From positions 682,001 through 746,000 of the forward strand of contig NZ_CP015423.1 in assembly GCF_001719045.1 (NCBI RefSeq): 64,000 bases of DNA, read 5' to 3'. The DNA is from Paenibacillus polymyxa. Lineage in GTDB: Bacteria; Bacillota; Bacilli; Paenibacillales; Paenibacillaceae. Position numbers and translations under genes: made by a program. The notes below the pieces were generated by a model, which was not told the DNA's origin, searched no databases, and saw only the letters and a program-made list of their open reading frames with translations. Shown here in pieces: positions 8,483 to 16,780 of the stretch (the stretch's first letter is position 1; every line of letters begins with the position of its first letter).

Positions 8483-9085
8483 TTGCGTTCCTTGTTGGTA
8501 ATTCACTTACATTCTGACCATGTATCTGAGCAGACACACGCCGTTTCCTCATGGCAGGCAGGACCTGAGTACCTTTTAGAGTCCAACGGATACCTAACTC
8601 TGCCCTGCCGCAATGAATCCGAAATCAAACAGCTAATCCTTAATGCAGATGCGGCGGTACTAAACATACCTGTCGGCACTATCAGCATATGGAGTGACAG
8701 GCTGGAGCAAGCCAAAGCGGTCCCATTGCTCTGGTGGTGCAGCGCAGAATCAGCGCTATCATCGACAGAGGCTTGTGAAGCTGATGTCACTGTCGATGGC
8801 ATTCTAACCCCTTCAATGGCAGCCCATGAACTGAATTGGGCTCTTCATTTTAGTGCCAAACGCTTTTTTGAACGCCAGCATTGGCAAAGTGAACGCAAGC
8901 AACTGACCGCTCGGCTGGAAGAACGCAAATGGATTGATATGGCCAAAGGAATACTAGGGGAAGTAAACGGCATCCCGGAAGCGGAAGCATACGATGTGCT
9001 ACGCAAAAAAGCAATGAACGAACGCCAACGTATCGTTGATGTGGCCATCTCCATCGTCAAAGCACAGCAAATGCTAAAAGCATAA
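8483..9085 (+). CDS. ANTAR-domain antitermination regulator, NasT-like
   Basis: A 200-residue two-domain protein. Residues ~140-195 are an ANTAR RNA-binding domain (W-I-D-M-A-K-G-I-L then A-Y-D-V-L-R-K-K-A-M and V-D-V-A-I-S-I-V-K-A), joined by a helical linker to an N-terminal receiver-like domain. The receiver lacks the acidic pair of strand 1, and the usual phospho-acceptor Asp is Asn61 (AAVLNIPVG), so control is probably not by phosphorylation. The start is taken as TTG at 8483, 7 bases after GGAGG; the ATG at 8459 lies upstream of that site. It is divergent from nirB and co-directional with a TrpD2-like gene 19 bases downstream. Three matching leader RNAs occur within 7 kb, so it likely switches on nirBD, nasBC and narK. 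Known analogues are Klebsiella NasR and Azotobacter/Paracoccus NasT. Confidence 0.85.
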   Translation: MRSLLVIHLHSDHVSEQTHAVSSWQAGPEYLLESNGYLTLPCRNESEIKQLILNADAAVLNIPVGTISIWSDRLEQAKAVPLLWWCSAESALSSTEACEADVTVDGILTPSMAAHELNWALHFSAKRFFERQHWQSERKQLTARLEERKWIDMAKGILGEVNGIPEAEAYDVLRKKAMNERQRIVDVAISIVKAQQMLKA

Positions 9086-9104
9086 ATCTGAAAGGGGCCT
9101 GAAC

Positions 9105-10178
9105 ATGAATATCATTGAAATATTAAAAGAAGTGGGTCGCGGCAAAAGAGGCGCCCGAGATCTGAATTATGCCGAAGCCGAAGCTGCTGCCGAGCTTATT
9201 ATGACCCAGTCGGCAACCCCTGCTCAAATCGGAGCTTTCTTTGCCGCGGAGCGCATTAAAATGGAGAGCGTTGCCGAGCTGGAAGCATTCGTAAACGTCT
9301 GCCGTAAATATACCCATCGCTTCCCGATGCAGGAAGGTATTGATTTTGCCGGTCCGTACGATGGCAGGAAGTCATCGTTTATCGCCACCTTCGCAACAGC
9401 CTTCGTACTCGCCTCATACGGAATACCTGTAACGATGCATGGCAGCGCACCTCTCCCTCCCAAATGGGGGGTTACGCTACCGCTTTTACTGCAGGAAATG
9501 GGGGTTACGTCCGGGAACATGACACGCGAAACCGCCATTCATGCCGCGAAGCTGACTGGTGTACTATTCATAGCCTCCGAACAGTGGTGCGCGCCCCTGC
9601 GAGATCTGCGGTCCATTCGCGAAGAGCTGGGGCTTCGCACGGTGCTGAATACTGCCGAGAAACTGGTTGATTACGGTTCTTCCCCCTATATTGTATTCGG
9701 CGTTTTCCACAATACTGTGTTCGAGAAGACGGCGAAACTCATGCAAAATCTCAATTACCGCAGGGCTCTGATCGTCCAGGGGAGCGAAGGATCGGAGGAC
9801 CTGTTCATCGATCGGCCGACCCGGACTTTCCTGCTTGCTAACGGCGAGGTGTCACTACAGGTTATTGATCCAGAAATGTACGGGCTGGATTCGGTGGTAC
9901 CAGAGCATAACTGGACACCCGCTGAACAACTGCGCATTACGGAGGAAGTGCTACAAGGTACAGCTTCTATAGCCTTTTCGAATCAAGTGTTACTCAACAG
10001 TGCGGTCCGACTGTTCGTTGCAGGACGAGTCGACTCCATAGAGGAAGGTTTGTATACCTGCAAACCGCTGCTAGAAAACGGGGACGCCTGGAATTTGTAT
10101 AAACAATGGCGGGAAGCTATGCTCAGAACAGAAATAAAAACGGGAGCAAACATATCCGAAACCCGATTGCAATTATAA
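9105..10178 (+). CDS. TrpD2/YbiB-like glycosyltransferase-family-3 protein
   Basis: A 357-residue protein with the anthranilate phosphoribosyltransferase fold: helical N-terminal domain (A-T-P-A-Q-I-G-A-F-F) and the alpha/beta domain. The PRPP loop GTGGD of true TrpD is replaced by GPYDGRKSS, as in the TrpD2 (YbiB) group, and the downstream K-H-G-N is here TMHGSAPLP. It therefore is unlikely to be a tryptophan enzyme; E. coli YbiB is known to bind nucleic acid. It lies 19 bases after the ANTAR regulator with a GGGG-type ribosome site, so the two are co-transcribed. In proteobacteria the second gene of such a pair is the nitrate sensor NasS; here this protein takes that position. A regulatory or sensory role is an inference. 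Confidence 0.72.
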   Translation: MNIIEILKEVGRGKRGARDLNYAEAEAAAELIMTQSATPAQIGAFFAAERIKMESVAELEAFVNVCRKYTHRFPMQEGIDFAGPYDGRKSSFIATFATAFVLASYGIPVTMHGSAPLPPKWGVTLPLLLQEMGVTSGNMTRETAIHAAKLTGVLFIASEQWCAPLRDLRSIREELGLRTVLNTAEKLVDYGSSPYIVFGVFHNTVFEKTAKLMQNLNYRRALIVQGSEGSEDLFIDRPTRTFLLANGEVSLQVIDPEMYGLDSVVPEHNWTPAEQLRITEEVLQGTASIAFSNQVLLNSAVRLFVAGRVDSIEEGLYTCKPLLENGDAWNLYKQWREAMLRTEIKTGANISETRLQL

Positions 10179-10227
10179 TATCGGCCTCACGCAGTCTAGT
10201 GATTGCAGGCCATTAACTGTCCAACCC

Positions 10228-10269
10228 AAAAAGACCAGCCCTCATTCATACAATGAGGGCTGGTCTTTT
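10228..10269. terminator. Bidirectional terminator between the regulator operon and nasC
   Basis: An 18-base stem, AAAAGACCAGCCCTCATT (10229-10246) with AATGAGGGCTGGTCTTTT (10252-10269). Confidence 0.92.
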
Positions 10270-10302
10270 ATGCAATGAAAAAGTCACTTACTCCGTCCTG
10301 CT

Positions 10303-12483
10303 CTAGAACTCAGACCATTCCCCATTATCTGCACTTGTTGCAACTGCAGCCAGATGAAGGGGACGAATACGTACAGCTGCCGTTTTGAAGCCAGGCATCC
10401 GGCAGAACGGATCAAGATCGGGTCGGGTCGCCCGATTTACATTTTGTATCCCGCCCCAATGCATGGGTACGAAGAGCGTGTCTTCGCGGATATGTGGTTT
10501 GATTCGGCTGCGGACAGTGAAGTTGCCGCGCTGTGATGCTATTTCTACCCACTCCCCGTCCCTGATATGCCAGCGTCGCGCTGTCCGCGGATGAATTTCC
10601 ACATAATTTTCAATCTCTCGCGCGGCCAGCGACGGACTTCTGCGCGTTTGTGCACCGGTCAAATAATGAGCCAGTACACGGCCGTTCGTCAAAATAAGCG
10701 GGTACTCCTCTGATATCTCCTCTCCTGCTCCACAGCTTTCAACCACCGTAAAAACAGCCTTTTGATCAGAATGGGCAAAGGTTTCCCGAAACATCATATC
10801 CATACCGGCTCTGTCCGTAGACGGGCATGGCCAATATACTCCTTCTTCACGACGCAGCCTGTCATATGTGATCCCATAATAATCGGCAGGACCGCCCCGG
10901 CTGGCGAGCCGCAGTTCTTCAAAGATATGCTCAGCATCCCTGTAAGAGAAATAGCTGCCCTTGTTTAGCTTTGCAGCCAACTGACACAAAATGTTCCAGT
11001 CATCTCTAGCCTCGCCCGGTGCAGGCCTCGCCGCTTCCCGCAGCAGAACGCGGCCCTCCAGATTGGTCATCGTCCCCGTATTCTCCAAATAAGACGTCAC
11101 AGGTAAAACAACGTCGGCCATCCGTGCGGTTTCAGTGAGAAACATATCCGCCACAACCAGCAGATTCAGCTTTTTGAGGGCTTCCTCCACCAGCCGGACA
11201 TTCGGGTTAGATACAACAGGATTAGAGCCCATCACGAACAGAGCTTGGATTTCTCGCTGATGAACAAGCTCCATCATTTCATATGCGGACACCCCTTTTC
11301 CCGGCAAACTGCTTGGTTCAACTCCCCACACGGACGCCACATAGAATCGATCTTCTTCATTCTCAATCGATCTGTAGCCAGGAAGCTGGTCAGCCTTTTG
11401 GCCGTGCTCTCTCCCCCCTTGCCCGTTTCCTTGTCCTGTGATAGCCCCATAACCGCATCCTTCCCTTCCTATCTTGCCAGTGGCCAGCACCAGATTAAGA
11501 AATGCACGCACCGCCATATGTCCATCTGTCTGCTGTTCGACACCTCTGGCCGTAAAAACGATGCCAGTCTCCACACTGCCAAAGGCACGTGCTGCCTGCC
11601 GGATCATTTCTACCTCAATTCCGCACAACGCAGCCGATTCGCTCAGATCCACACCCTTCAAATGAGTCAACAGCTGGTCATAGGCGTTGGTCCGCTTGCG
11701 GATAAACTCTTCATTCGCAAATCCTTCATCCACGATGACCTTTAGCATGGCATTGGCCAGCACAGCATCCGTACCCGGCTTGATTTGTAGGTGCAAATCG
11801 GCGGCCGCCGCCGTTGGTGTCGCGCGCGGGTCAATCACGATGATAAACGCGCCGTTTTCCTTCGCCTCGTGAAAATAAGGCATTAACGTCGGCTGGCATT
11901 CAGCGATATTTGTACCTGCGAGTACAATACAACGAGCTAATGGAATATCAGCCAATCTGCAGGTCAGTCCGCGATCAACGCCAAACACTTTACTACCAGC
12001 GGATGCCGCTGCCGACATGCAGAAGCGCCCGTTATAATCGATATATCGCGTACCTACAGCCACTCTTGCAAATTTACCGAGTAAATAGGCCGTTTCATTG
12101 GAGAGTGAACCTCCACCGTAAATTCCGATTGCATCGGCACCCTGTGTGGACAGTAGCGTAGAGAAACTGCTAGCTATAGTATCCAATGCCTCCTCCCACT
12201 TGACGGGAACAAGTTTGCCCTCTTTGCGTATGAGAGGCTGTACCAGCCTTTCCGCATGAGTCGCATGCTGATGCGCATTCATTCCCTTGATGCACAGCCT
12301 ACCCTGCGAGGCTGCATTAGGCTTCCCTTCCGCGTTATACACTGTACGGATGATACCTGCGAGTGTCTCTGTACCCGTGCTAACGGTCATCTTACATTGC
12401 ACGCTGCAAAACGGGCACTGCGTATCCATTACTGACGATACATGTAGCCCAGCTTCCGGTTTGCTTTCTCCTGACTGACACAT
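10303..12483 (-). CDS. nasC: Assimilatory nitrate reductase catalytic subunit
   Basis: A 726-residue molybdopterin oxidoreductase reducing nitrate to nitrite in the cytoplasm, similar in size to B. subtilis NasC (710). The N-terminal [4Fe-4S] ligands are CPFCSVQC and the fourth Cys in GRLCIKG. Further on come the bis-MGD binding regions (A-I-G-I-Y-G-G-G, GREGCGYGAITGQGNGQGG) and the C-terminal molydopterin dinucleotide-binding domain beginning near L-I-L-T-N-G-R. There is no signal peptide, as expected. The ATG at 12483 follows GGGAGG at 8 bases; an in-frame ATG at 12549 would add 22 residues without similarity. It is the second gene of nasBC, 83 bases after nasB, and gets electrons from NasB. 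Confidence 0.92.
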   Translation of the reverse strand: MCQSGESKPEAGLHVSSVMDTQCPFCSVQCKMTVSTGTETLAGIIRTVYNAEGKPNAASQGRLCIKGMNAHQHATHAERLVQPLIRKEGKLVPVKWEEALDTIASSFSTLLSTQGADAIGIYGGGSLSNETAYLLGKFARVAVGTRYIDYNGRFCMSAAASAGSKVFGVDRGLTCRLADIPLARCIVLAGTNIAECQPTLMPYFHEAKENGAFIIVIDPRATPTAAAADLHLQIKPGTDAVLANAMLKVIVDEGFANEEFIRKRTNAYDQLLTHLKGVDLSESAALCGIEVEMIRQAARAFGSVETGIVFTARGVEQQTDGHMAVRAFLNLVLATGKIGREGCGYGAITGQGNGQGGREHGQKADQLPGYRSIENEEDRFYVASVWGVEPSSLPGKGVSAYEMMELVHQREIQALFVMGSNPVVSNPNVRLVEEALKKLNLLVVADMFLTETARMADVVLPVTSYLENTGTMTNLEGRVLLREAARPAPGEARDDWNILCQLAAKLNKGSYFSYRDAEHIFEELRLASRGGPADYYGITYDRLRREEGVYWPCPSTDRAGMDMMFRETFAHSDQKAVFTVVESCGAGEEISEEYPLILTNGRVLAHYLTGAQTRRSPSLAAREIENYVEIHPRTARRWHIRDGEWVEIASQRGNFTVRSRIKPHIREDTLFVPMHWGGIQNVNRATRPDLDPFCRMPGFKTAAVRIRPLHLAAVATSADNGEWSEF

Positions 12484-12566
12484 CAAAGTCACCTCCCCTT
12501 CGCCATTTTTCGTAATTTTATTGTCTGCACACGCTAGATATATCGCCACAACTCCAACTCAACCCG

Positions 12567-14741
12567 TCATCCTGTCAGCATTGTGGTCCGTAGGCTGCCC
12601 GCCAGTTCACTTCGAAGAGCAGCATCAAGCACACTTTCCCGTAGCGCCATAACGCCAGTCCTTTCAATCCACTCCCACATTTTCTCCCCGTACCGGGCAC
12701 TATGTCGGTATATTCGCAAGCAAACTGCAGCCAGCAGGACCGCTTCTGTCGGGTCCTCCTCCAATCCAAGCAGCTGCCCCTGGCGAACCGGATGCTCAGC
12801 ATGACCACCGGCATAAACCTCCCAGCCTGCTGGAGATCGGGATATTCCAATATCGTGGACAAGTACACCTCCGGGATACTCCGATCCAGGACAAACAGAA
12901 ACTGTAACCAACGAGGGCAATGCGAGACTTCCCCATAAAGTTGCCAACCGCTCCCTTAGCCAGGCTACTTCTACAAATGCCTGATCCATCAGGTCCGACT
13001 CAACAAAAGCCTGATTCTCGGCATTTAGGTTCGTAAAGCGCAGACCCGCAGAGGGCGCTTCTCCTCCGCACTGCGCGGCGACCTGAACCGCAACACCAGA
13101 ACTTAATGGATTTGTCGCAGATCTGTCGCGCAACCCGAGAGATTCCAAATAATAAAGTACAGCTGGACGACATAATTCACACCCCTGCTGTCTGGTCCAA
13201 CCGAGACGGGACACTACTTCCTTTGGTGTCTGACAGGCTGCGTCCACCATAGCTGTCTTAAGCGAATCATGATCGTAGTGCGTACATCCACACACAGGGA
13301 CCACTTCTTGGGCGGTCGGAGTAACTACAGGCCCAGAAACTGTCGATCGGGACAAACTATTTTTGACCAGTGCAGCCACCAGCGGCCGACAGCCCCCACA
13401 GGAACCGGATGCTTTGGTCCGGCTTTTCACTTCTTCCACCGTCTTCAGCTTATCCGTAGCAATCGCTCGCAAAATAGCCCCCTTACTTACGCCGTTGCAT
13501 GCACATACCATCTCCTCTTCCGGCAGTGCGGCTACCGCATCCTCTGCTCTGCTCTCGCTGTTATCCTGGGATGCAAGCTCTGTAGCCGACGCGCCGCGCC
13601 GTACCATACCGAGCAGGGAGTTACTTTCCGCCGTATCTCCGAATAAAATGGCACCCGTGACAGCACCGGCATGCATCATCACTTTTTTGTAAACCTCCTG
13701 CATCCCGTTATACTCCATGACCGCTATTTCGCTTCCCTCTTCGCGAATGTCCCCTACGGAAAACAGATGAATCCCCGCTACCTTGAGCTGCGCATACGGA
13801 ACCGTCCCTTCATAGGGAGCCGTTTCGCGACCACAAATAACTTTTGCCAGCACTTTGCCCTGCTCATATAGCGGCGCCACTAGCCCGTATGAAATCCCGC
13901 GATGCTCAGCACATTCGCCGACGGCATAAATACCGGGAATACTCGTGCGCATATAATCATCCACGACAATGGCACGGTTTACGGTCAGACCGCTGTCCTG
14001 AGCTAATTCGATATTCGGTCGGATACCAACCGCCAGCACAACCAAATCCGTTTCCAACCTGTTCCCGTCCGCAAATATCAATCCTTGCGCCCTGTTTCGG
14101 CCTATGATGTTGACCGTTTCCTTCGCCAAATGAAACCTCATGCCCTGTTGTTCCAGCTTTCGCTGCAGAAGCACAGCCGCCGTCCGATCGAGCTGACGGT
14201 TCATAAGATACTGCGCATTATGAACAACCTCAGTTTCCATCCCTAGATTCAGCAGGCCTTGAGCGGCTTCAAGTCCTAACAGCCCCCCTCCGATAACTGT
14301 GGCCTTACGGTATGTTTTGGCATATCTTGCCATGGTTTCACAATCATTCACATCACGAAAAGCGATTACCCCCTGTTTTCGAGCTCCGGGAATGGGCGGC
14401 ATGAAAGGCAATGAGCCCGTTGCCAATATGAGCATGTCATAAGGTTCTTTCATGCCGGATTCCGTTTCCACCATCCCGGCTGCAACATCAATACCACAGA
14501 CGCGTTCACCCGCGTACAGCTTTACCCCGTTCTCTTCATACCAGTCCCAGTCATGGGTAACGATGTGCTTAAATGAGCTCTCCTCCTGAAGCATTTTGGA
14601 CAGGAGCACTCGGTTGTACCCGGGACGGGGCTCTGCACCAAATATCGTGATTTGGAACCGCTCTGGCTCCAGATCAAGTATTTCCTCCACACATTTAATG
14701 CCTGCCATACCGTTGCCGACGACGACCAGTTTTTTCATCAT
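12567..14741 (-). CDS. nasB: Nitrate reductase electron-transfer subunit (FAD/NAD(P)H and Fe-S)
   Basis: A 724-residue relative of NirB. It has the full FAD/NAD(P)H domain (KLVVVGNGMAG, ATVIGGGLLGLEAA), a BFD-like [2Fe-2S] domain (CACNGVSKG, SCGGCRP), a second Cys-rich segment (CGCTHYD, CELCRP), and only a remnant of the siroheme domain at the C-terminus, lacking the Cys-x3-Cys ligands. This is the build of B. subtilis NasB (771 residues), which passes electrons from NAD(P)H to NasC, and excludes nitrite reductase activity. The start is MMKKLV at 14741; an ATG at 14795 lies inside the leader terminator. First gene of nasBC. Confidence 0.88.
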   Translation of the reverse strand: MMKKLVVVGNGMAGIKCVEEILDLEPERFQITIFGAEPRPGYNRVLLSKMLQEESSFKHIVTHDWDWYEENGVKLYAGERVCGIDVAAGMVETESGMKEPYDMLILATGSLPFMPPIPGARKQGVIAFRDVNDCETMARYAKTYRKATVIGGGLLGLEAAQGLLNLGMETEVVHNAQYLMNRQLDRTAAVLLQRKLEQQGMRFHLAKETVNIIGRNRAQGLIFADGNRLETDLVVLAVGIRPNIELAQDSGLTVNRAIVVDDYMRTSIPGIYAVGECAEHRGISYGLVAPLYEQGKVLAKVICGRETAPYEGTVPYAQLKVAGIHLFSVGDIREEGSEIAVMEYNGMQEVYKKVMMHAGAVTGAILFGDTAESNSLLGMVRRGASATELASQDNSESRAEDAVAALPEEEMVCACNGVSKGAILRAIATDKLKTVEEVKSRTKASGSCGGCRPLVAALVKNSLSRSTVSGPVVTPTAQEVVPVCGCTHYDHDSLKTAMVDAACQTPKEVVSRLGWTRQQGCELCRPAVLYYLESLGLRDRSATNPLSSGVAVQVAAQCGGEAPSAGLRFTNLNAENQAFVESDLMDQAFVEVAWLRERLATLWGSLALPSLVTVSVCPGSEYPGGVLVHDIGISRSPAGWEVYAGGHAEHPVRQGQLLGLEEDPTEAVLLAAVCLRIYRHSARYGEKMWEWIERTGVMALRESVLDAALRSELAGSLRTTMLTG

Positions 14742-14778
14742 ATTAAACCAGCCCCATTCTCCGAATAAAATAAGACAG

Positions 14779-14845
14779 AAAAAGCCCTTCTCCATTCCAT
14801 GGAAAAGGGCACCGTTGCCATAAATGCCGGCACATCGTTGTGCCG
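14779..14845 (-). promoter_or_regulatory. ANTAR-type antitermination leader of nasBC
   Basis: Minus-strand RNA: P1 is CGGCAC-AACGAT-GTGCCG (14845-14828), P2 is GGC-AACGGT-GCC (14819-14808). Both loops are hexanucleotides with A1 and G4. The GCC arm of P2 overlaps the 5' arm of the terminator GCCCTT (14810-14805) / AAGGGC (14789-14784), followed by TTTTTC. This is the clearest of the three leaders. Confidence 0.85.
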
Positions 14846-14856
14846 ATATGTATATA

Positions 14857-14885
14857 AGATTACTGAATTGTGAATGTCATGTCAA
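14857..14885 (-). promoter_or_regulatory. Sigma-A promoter of nasBC
   Basis: On the minus strand TTGACA (14885-14880), 17 bases, TAATCT (14862-14857). The start near 14850 would be only a few bases before P1. Confidence 0.68.
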
Positions 14886-14941
14886 TATTCAATACATTAA
14901 AGTTATATTTTCACCTTATATTTAATTTTTTTACGATTTTG

Positions 14942-14958
14942 TGTTATGTATATTGACA
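14942..14958. promoter_or_regulatory. GlnR/TnrA-type box upstream of narK
   Basis: TGTTATGTATATTGACA matches the nitrogen-regulator consensus TGTNANAWWWWNTNACA with one mismatch (G at position 7). It overlaps the narK -35 hexamer, so a bound regulator would compete with polymerase. Confidence 0.5.
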
Positions 14959-14981
14959 TAAAACAGATCCTTTTTTATAAT
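14953..14981 (+). promoter_or_regulatory. Sigma-A promoter of narK
   Basis: Perfect TTGACA (14953-14958), 17 bases, perfect TATAAT (14976-14981). Start near 14988, leaving a leader of about 170 bases before narK. Confidence 0.78.
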
Positions 14982-15017
14982 TTGATTAAAATCACTCCAA
15001 CGTGATCATACCAAGTC

Positions 15018-15102
15018 GACTCACAATGAGGTGTGTCAACCACGGCAATGAGGCCGCAAACCGTTTCCTAGATACCATGTAGGGGCGATTTGCGGCTTTT
15101 TC
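15018..15102 (+). promoter_or_regulatory. ANTAR-type antitermination leader of narK
   Basis: P1 is GACTCAC-AATGAG-GTGTGTC (15018-15037), P2 is CGGC-AATGAG-GCCG (15043-15056); both hexaloops have A1 and G4. GCCG of P2 begins the terminator arm GCCGCAAA (15053-15060), which pairs with TTTGCGGC (15089-15096) followed by TTTTT. Confidence 0.85.
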
Positions 15103-15159
15103 ATGTTCAAATTACATTTTGCAGACAAAGAACAACAATTAGAACAGGAGAGATGGAGA

Positions 15160-16401
15160 ATGAACAAAAAAAGTTTCTGGAAAAGCGGACACAAGCCCAC
15201 CCTATTTGGCTCCTTTCTGTATTTTGATATCAGTTTTATGATATGGGGAATGATCGGACCATTGGCCGTTGTAATTGCTAATGATTATCCAATGGACCCT
15301 GTACAAAAAGCCAATCTTGTCGCCCTACCTATACTTGGTGGTTCCCTGCTGCGGCTCGTGCTCGGATTCATGTCGGATTATATCGGTCCGAAGCTCACGG
15401 GACAGATTGGTATGCTTGTCACGATAATCCCTCTCTTGCTCGGCTGGCTGTGGGTTGATTCGCTAGAGCACATGTACGTTGTTGCCCTGCTCCTGGGCGT
15501 AGCTGGAGCATCATTTGCAGCTGCGCTGCCGTTGGCCAGTCAATGGTACCCCAAAGAGCATCAAGGCTTGGCTATGGGAATTGCCGGTGCCGGGAATAGC
15601 GGTACCGTCCTTGCGACATTGTTCGCCAACCGCATTGCTCAACATTTTGGCAGTTGGGAAGCCGTTTTCGGATTGGCCATCCTCCCCATCTTAACCGTCT
15701 TCGTTCTGTTCAGTATTTTTGCCCGCAATAGCCCTCACCGCCCAGCACCAAAAAGTCTGTCGCAATATGCTTCGGTGCTCAAACAGAGGGATGCCTGGGT
15801 ATTCTGTGCCTTTTACTGCGTGACGTTTGGCGGATTCGTTGGCCTTTCTAATTATTTGACTATTTTCTTTAATACCCAATATGGCCTCTCCGCGGTACAT
15901 GCCGCCGATTTTGCGACCATTTGTGTGATTGCCGGAAGCTTCTTTCGTCCTGTAGGTGGCTTTTTGTCCGACCGGATTGGTGGTTCACGCATGTTAATGT
16001 ACTTGTATGCAGGAGCCGGGATTATGCTCGCAGGCATTGCGTTTTTACCGCCACTTGCCGTGGTAGTCGTGCTGCTGTTCGTAGGCATGATGTGCCTTGG
16101 CGCTGGCAACGGCTCCGTATTCCAGCTCGTTCCGCAGCGGTTCGGCAATGAAATCGGGCTCATGACCGGTATCGTCGGCGCTGCTGGTGGCATAGGCGGG
16201 TACTTTCTTCCCCTTATACTGGGTCATCTGTACAAATTAACGGGTTCCTATATGCCAGGCTTCATCTCTCTGAGCCTAATCACGTTCTGTGCCTTTACCC
16301 TCGTCATCATCATGCAATTGAAATGGCGTAACAGCTGGATGCGACGCTCTGCTACAGTTACTGATGAAGCCGTCAAGCGCATCGGAGAATTAAATGCCTG
16401 A
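15160..16401 (+). CDS. narK: Nitrate/nitrite transporter, MFS type
   Basis: A 413-residue major facilitator protein with about 12 hydrophobic segments. Loop 2-3 carries the motif G-F-M-S-D-Y-I-G, and the helix 5 nitrate signature appears as GIAGAGNSGTVLATL with a second Gly-rich motif in helix 11 (GIVGAAGGIGGYFLP); these mark the nitrate-nitrite porter family. It imports nitrate for NasBC. The ATG at 15160 follows GGAGAGATGGAGA; the upstream ATG at 15103 lies at the end of the leader terminator. The gene stands alone behind its own promoter and ANTAR leader and is divergent from nasBC. B. subtilis calls its assimilatory homologue NasA; the symbol narK is used here for the family. Confidence 0.9.
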   Translation: MNKKSFWKSGHKPTLFGSFLYFDISFMIWGMIGPLAVVIANDYPMDPVQKANLVALPILGGSLLRLVLGFMSDYIGPKLTGQIGMLVTIIPLLLGWLWVDSLEHMYVVALLLGVAGASFAAALPLASQWYPKEHQGLAMGIAGAGNSGTVLATLFANRIAQHFGSWEAVFGLAILPILTVFVLFSIFARNSPHRPAPKSLSQYASVLKQRDAWVFCAFYCVTFGGFVGLSNYLTIFFNTQYGLSAVHAADFATICVIAGSFFRPVGGFLSDRIGGSRMLMYLYAGAGIMLAGIAFLPPLAVVVVLLFVGMMCLGAGNGSVFQLVPQRFGNEIGLMTGIVGAAGGIGGYFLPLILGHLYKLTGSYMPGFISLSLITFCAFTLVIIMQLKWRNSWMRRSATVTDEAVKRIGELNA

Positions 16402-16461
16402 TGTTCATTAAACATAGAGCTGCGAAGCATTGAATTGTCCCTCAACCATCCCTATAGCCAA

Positions 16462-16508
16462 AAAAATAGCTTAACTTCGTTTATATAAAATGAAGTTAAG
16501 CTATTTTT
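16462..16508. terminator. Terminator of narK
   Basis: A 17-base stem AAAAATAGCTTAACTTC / GAAGTTAAGCTATTTTT with a 13-base loop, T5 at the end. Confidence 0.85.
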
Positions 16509-16685
16509 CATGCGCATTCAATCGAATCACACCTATAAAAACTATGATAATTATCACATTAAATCAATATTTTCCGAAAATATTATGAAAATTAAATGAA
16601 ATTTTCATTCAAAAAACATTGAAAATCGCTTTCATTTTCATAATTTTTCTTATGTAAACACTTATATAACCATTTTTCACACAAC

Positions 16686-16740
16686 ATACTTGTTCACTTG
16701 GTTTAAAATAAGGCGTATACTTGTTCACGAATTGTTCAAG
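16686..16740 (+). promoter_or_regulatory. Direct repeats upstream of the malic enzyme gene
   Basis: ATACTTGTTCAC occurs at 16686-16697 and again at 16717-16728, 31 bases apart, that is about three helical turns, and a shorter ATTGTTCAAG follows at 16731. This lies in the 270-base AT-rich gap before the malic enzyme. Same-face direct repeats suggest binding of an activator. The rest of this gap (16509-16685) is very AT-rich with no gene. Confidence 0.4.
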
Positions 16741-16780
16741 GATTAACAAAATGTAATTTTTTAGAAAGAAGGAATTGAAA

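Noticed and set aside
9105..10178. Anthranilate phosphoribosyltransferase (trpD) of tryptophan synthesis
   Set aside because: The GTGGD PRPP loop is replaced and no other trp gene is nearby.
12567..14741. Second nitrite reductase (NirB duplicate)
   Set aside because: The siroheme and [4Fe-4S] ligands are missing at the C-terminus, and the gene is coupled to nasC, which fits NasB.
14742..14795. Upstream ATG at 14795 as the start of nasB
   Set aside because: This ATG lies in the loop of the leader terminator, has no ribosome site, and the added 18 residues have no similarity to the FAD domain start.
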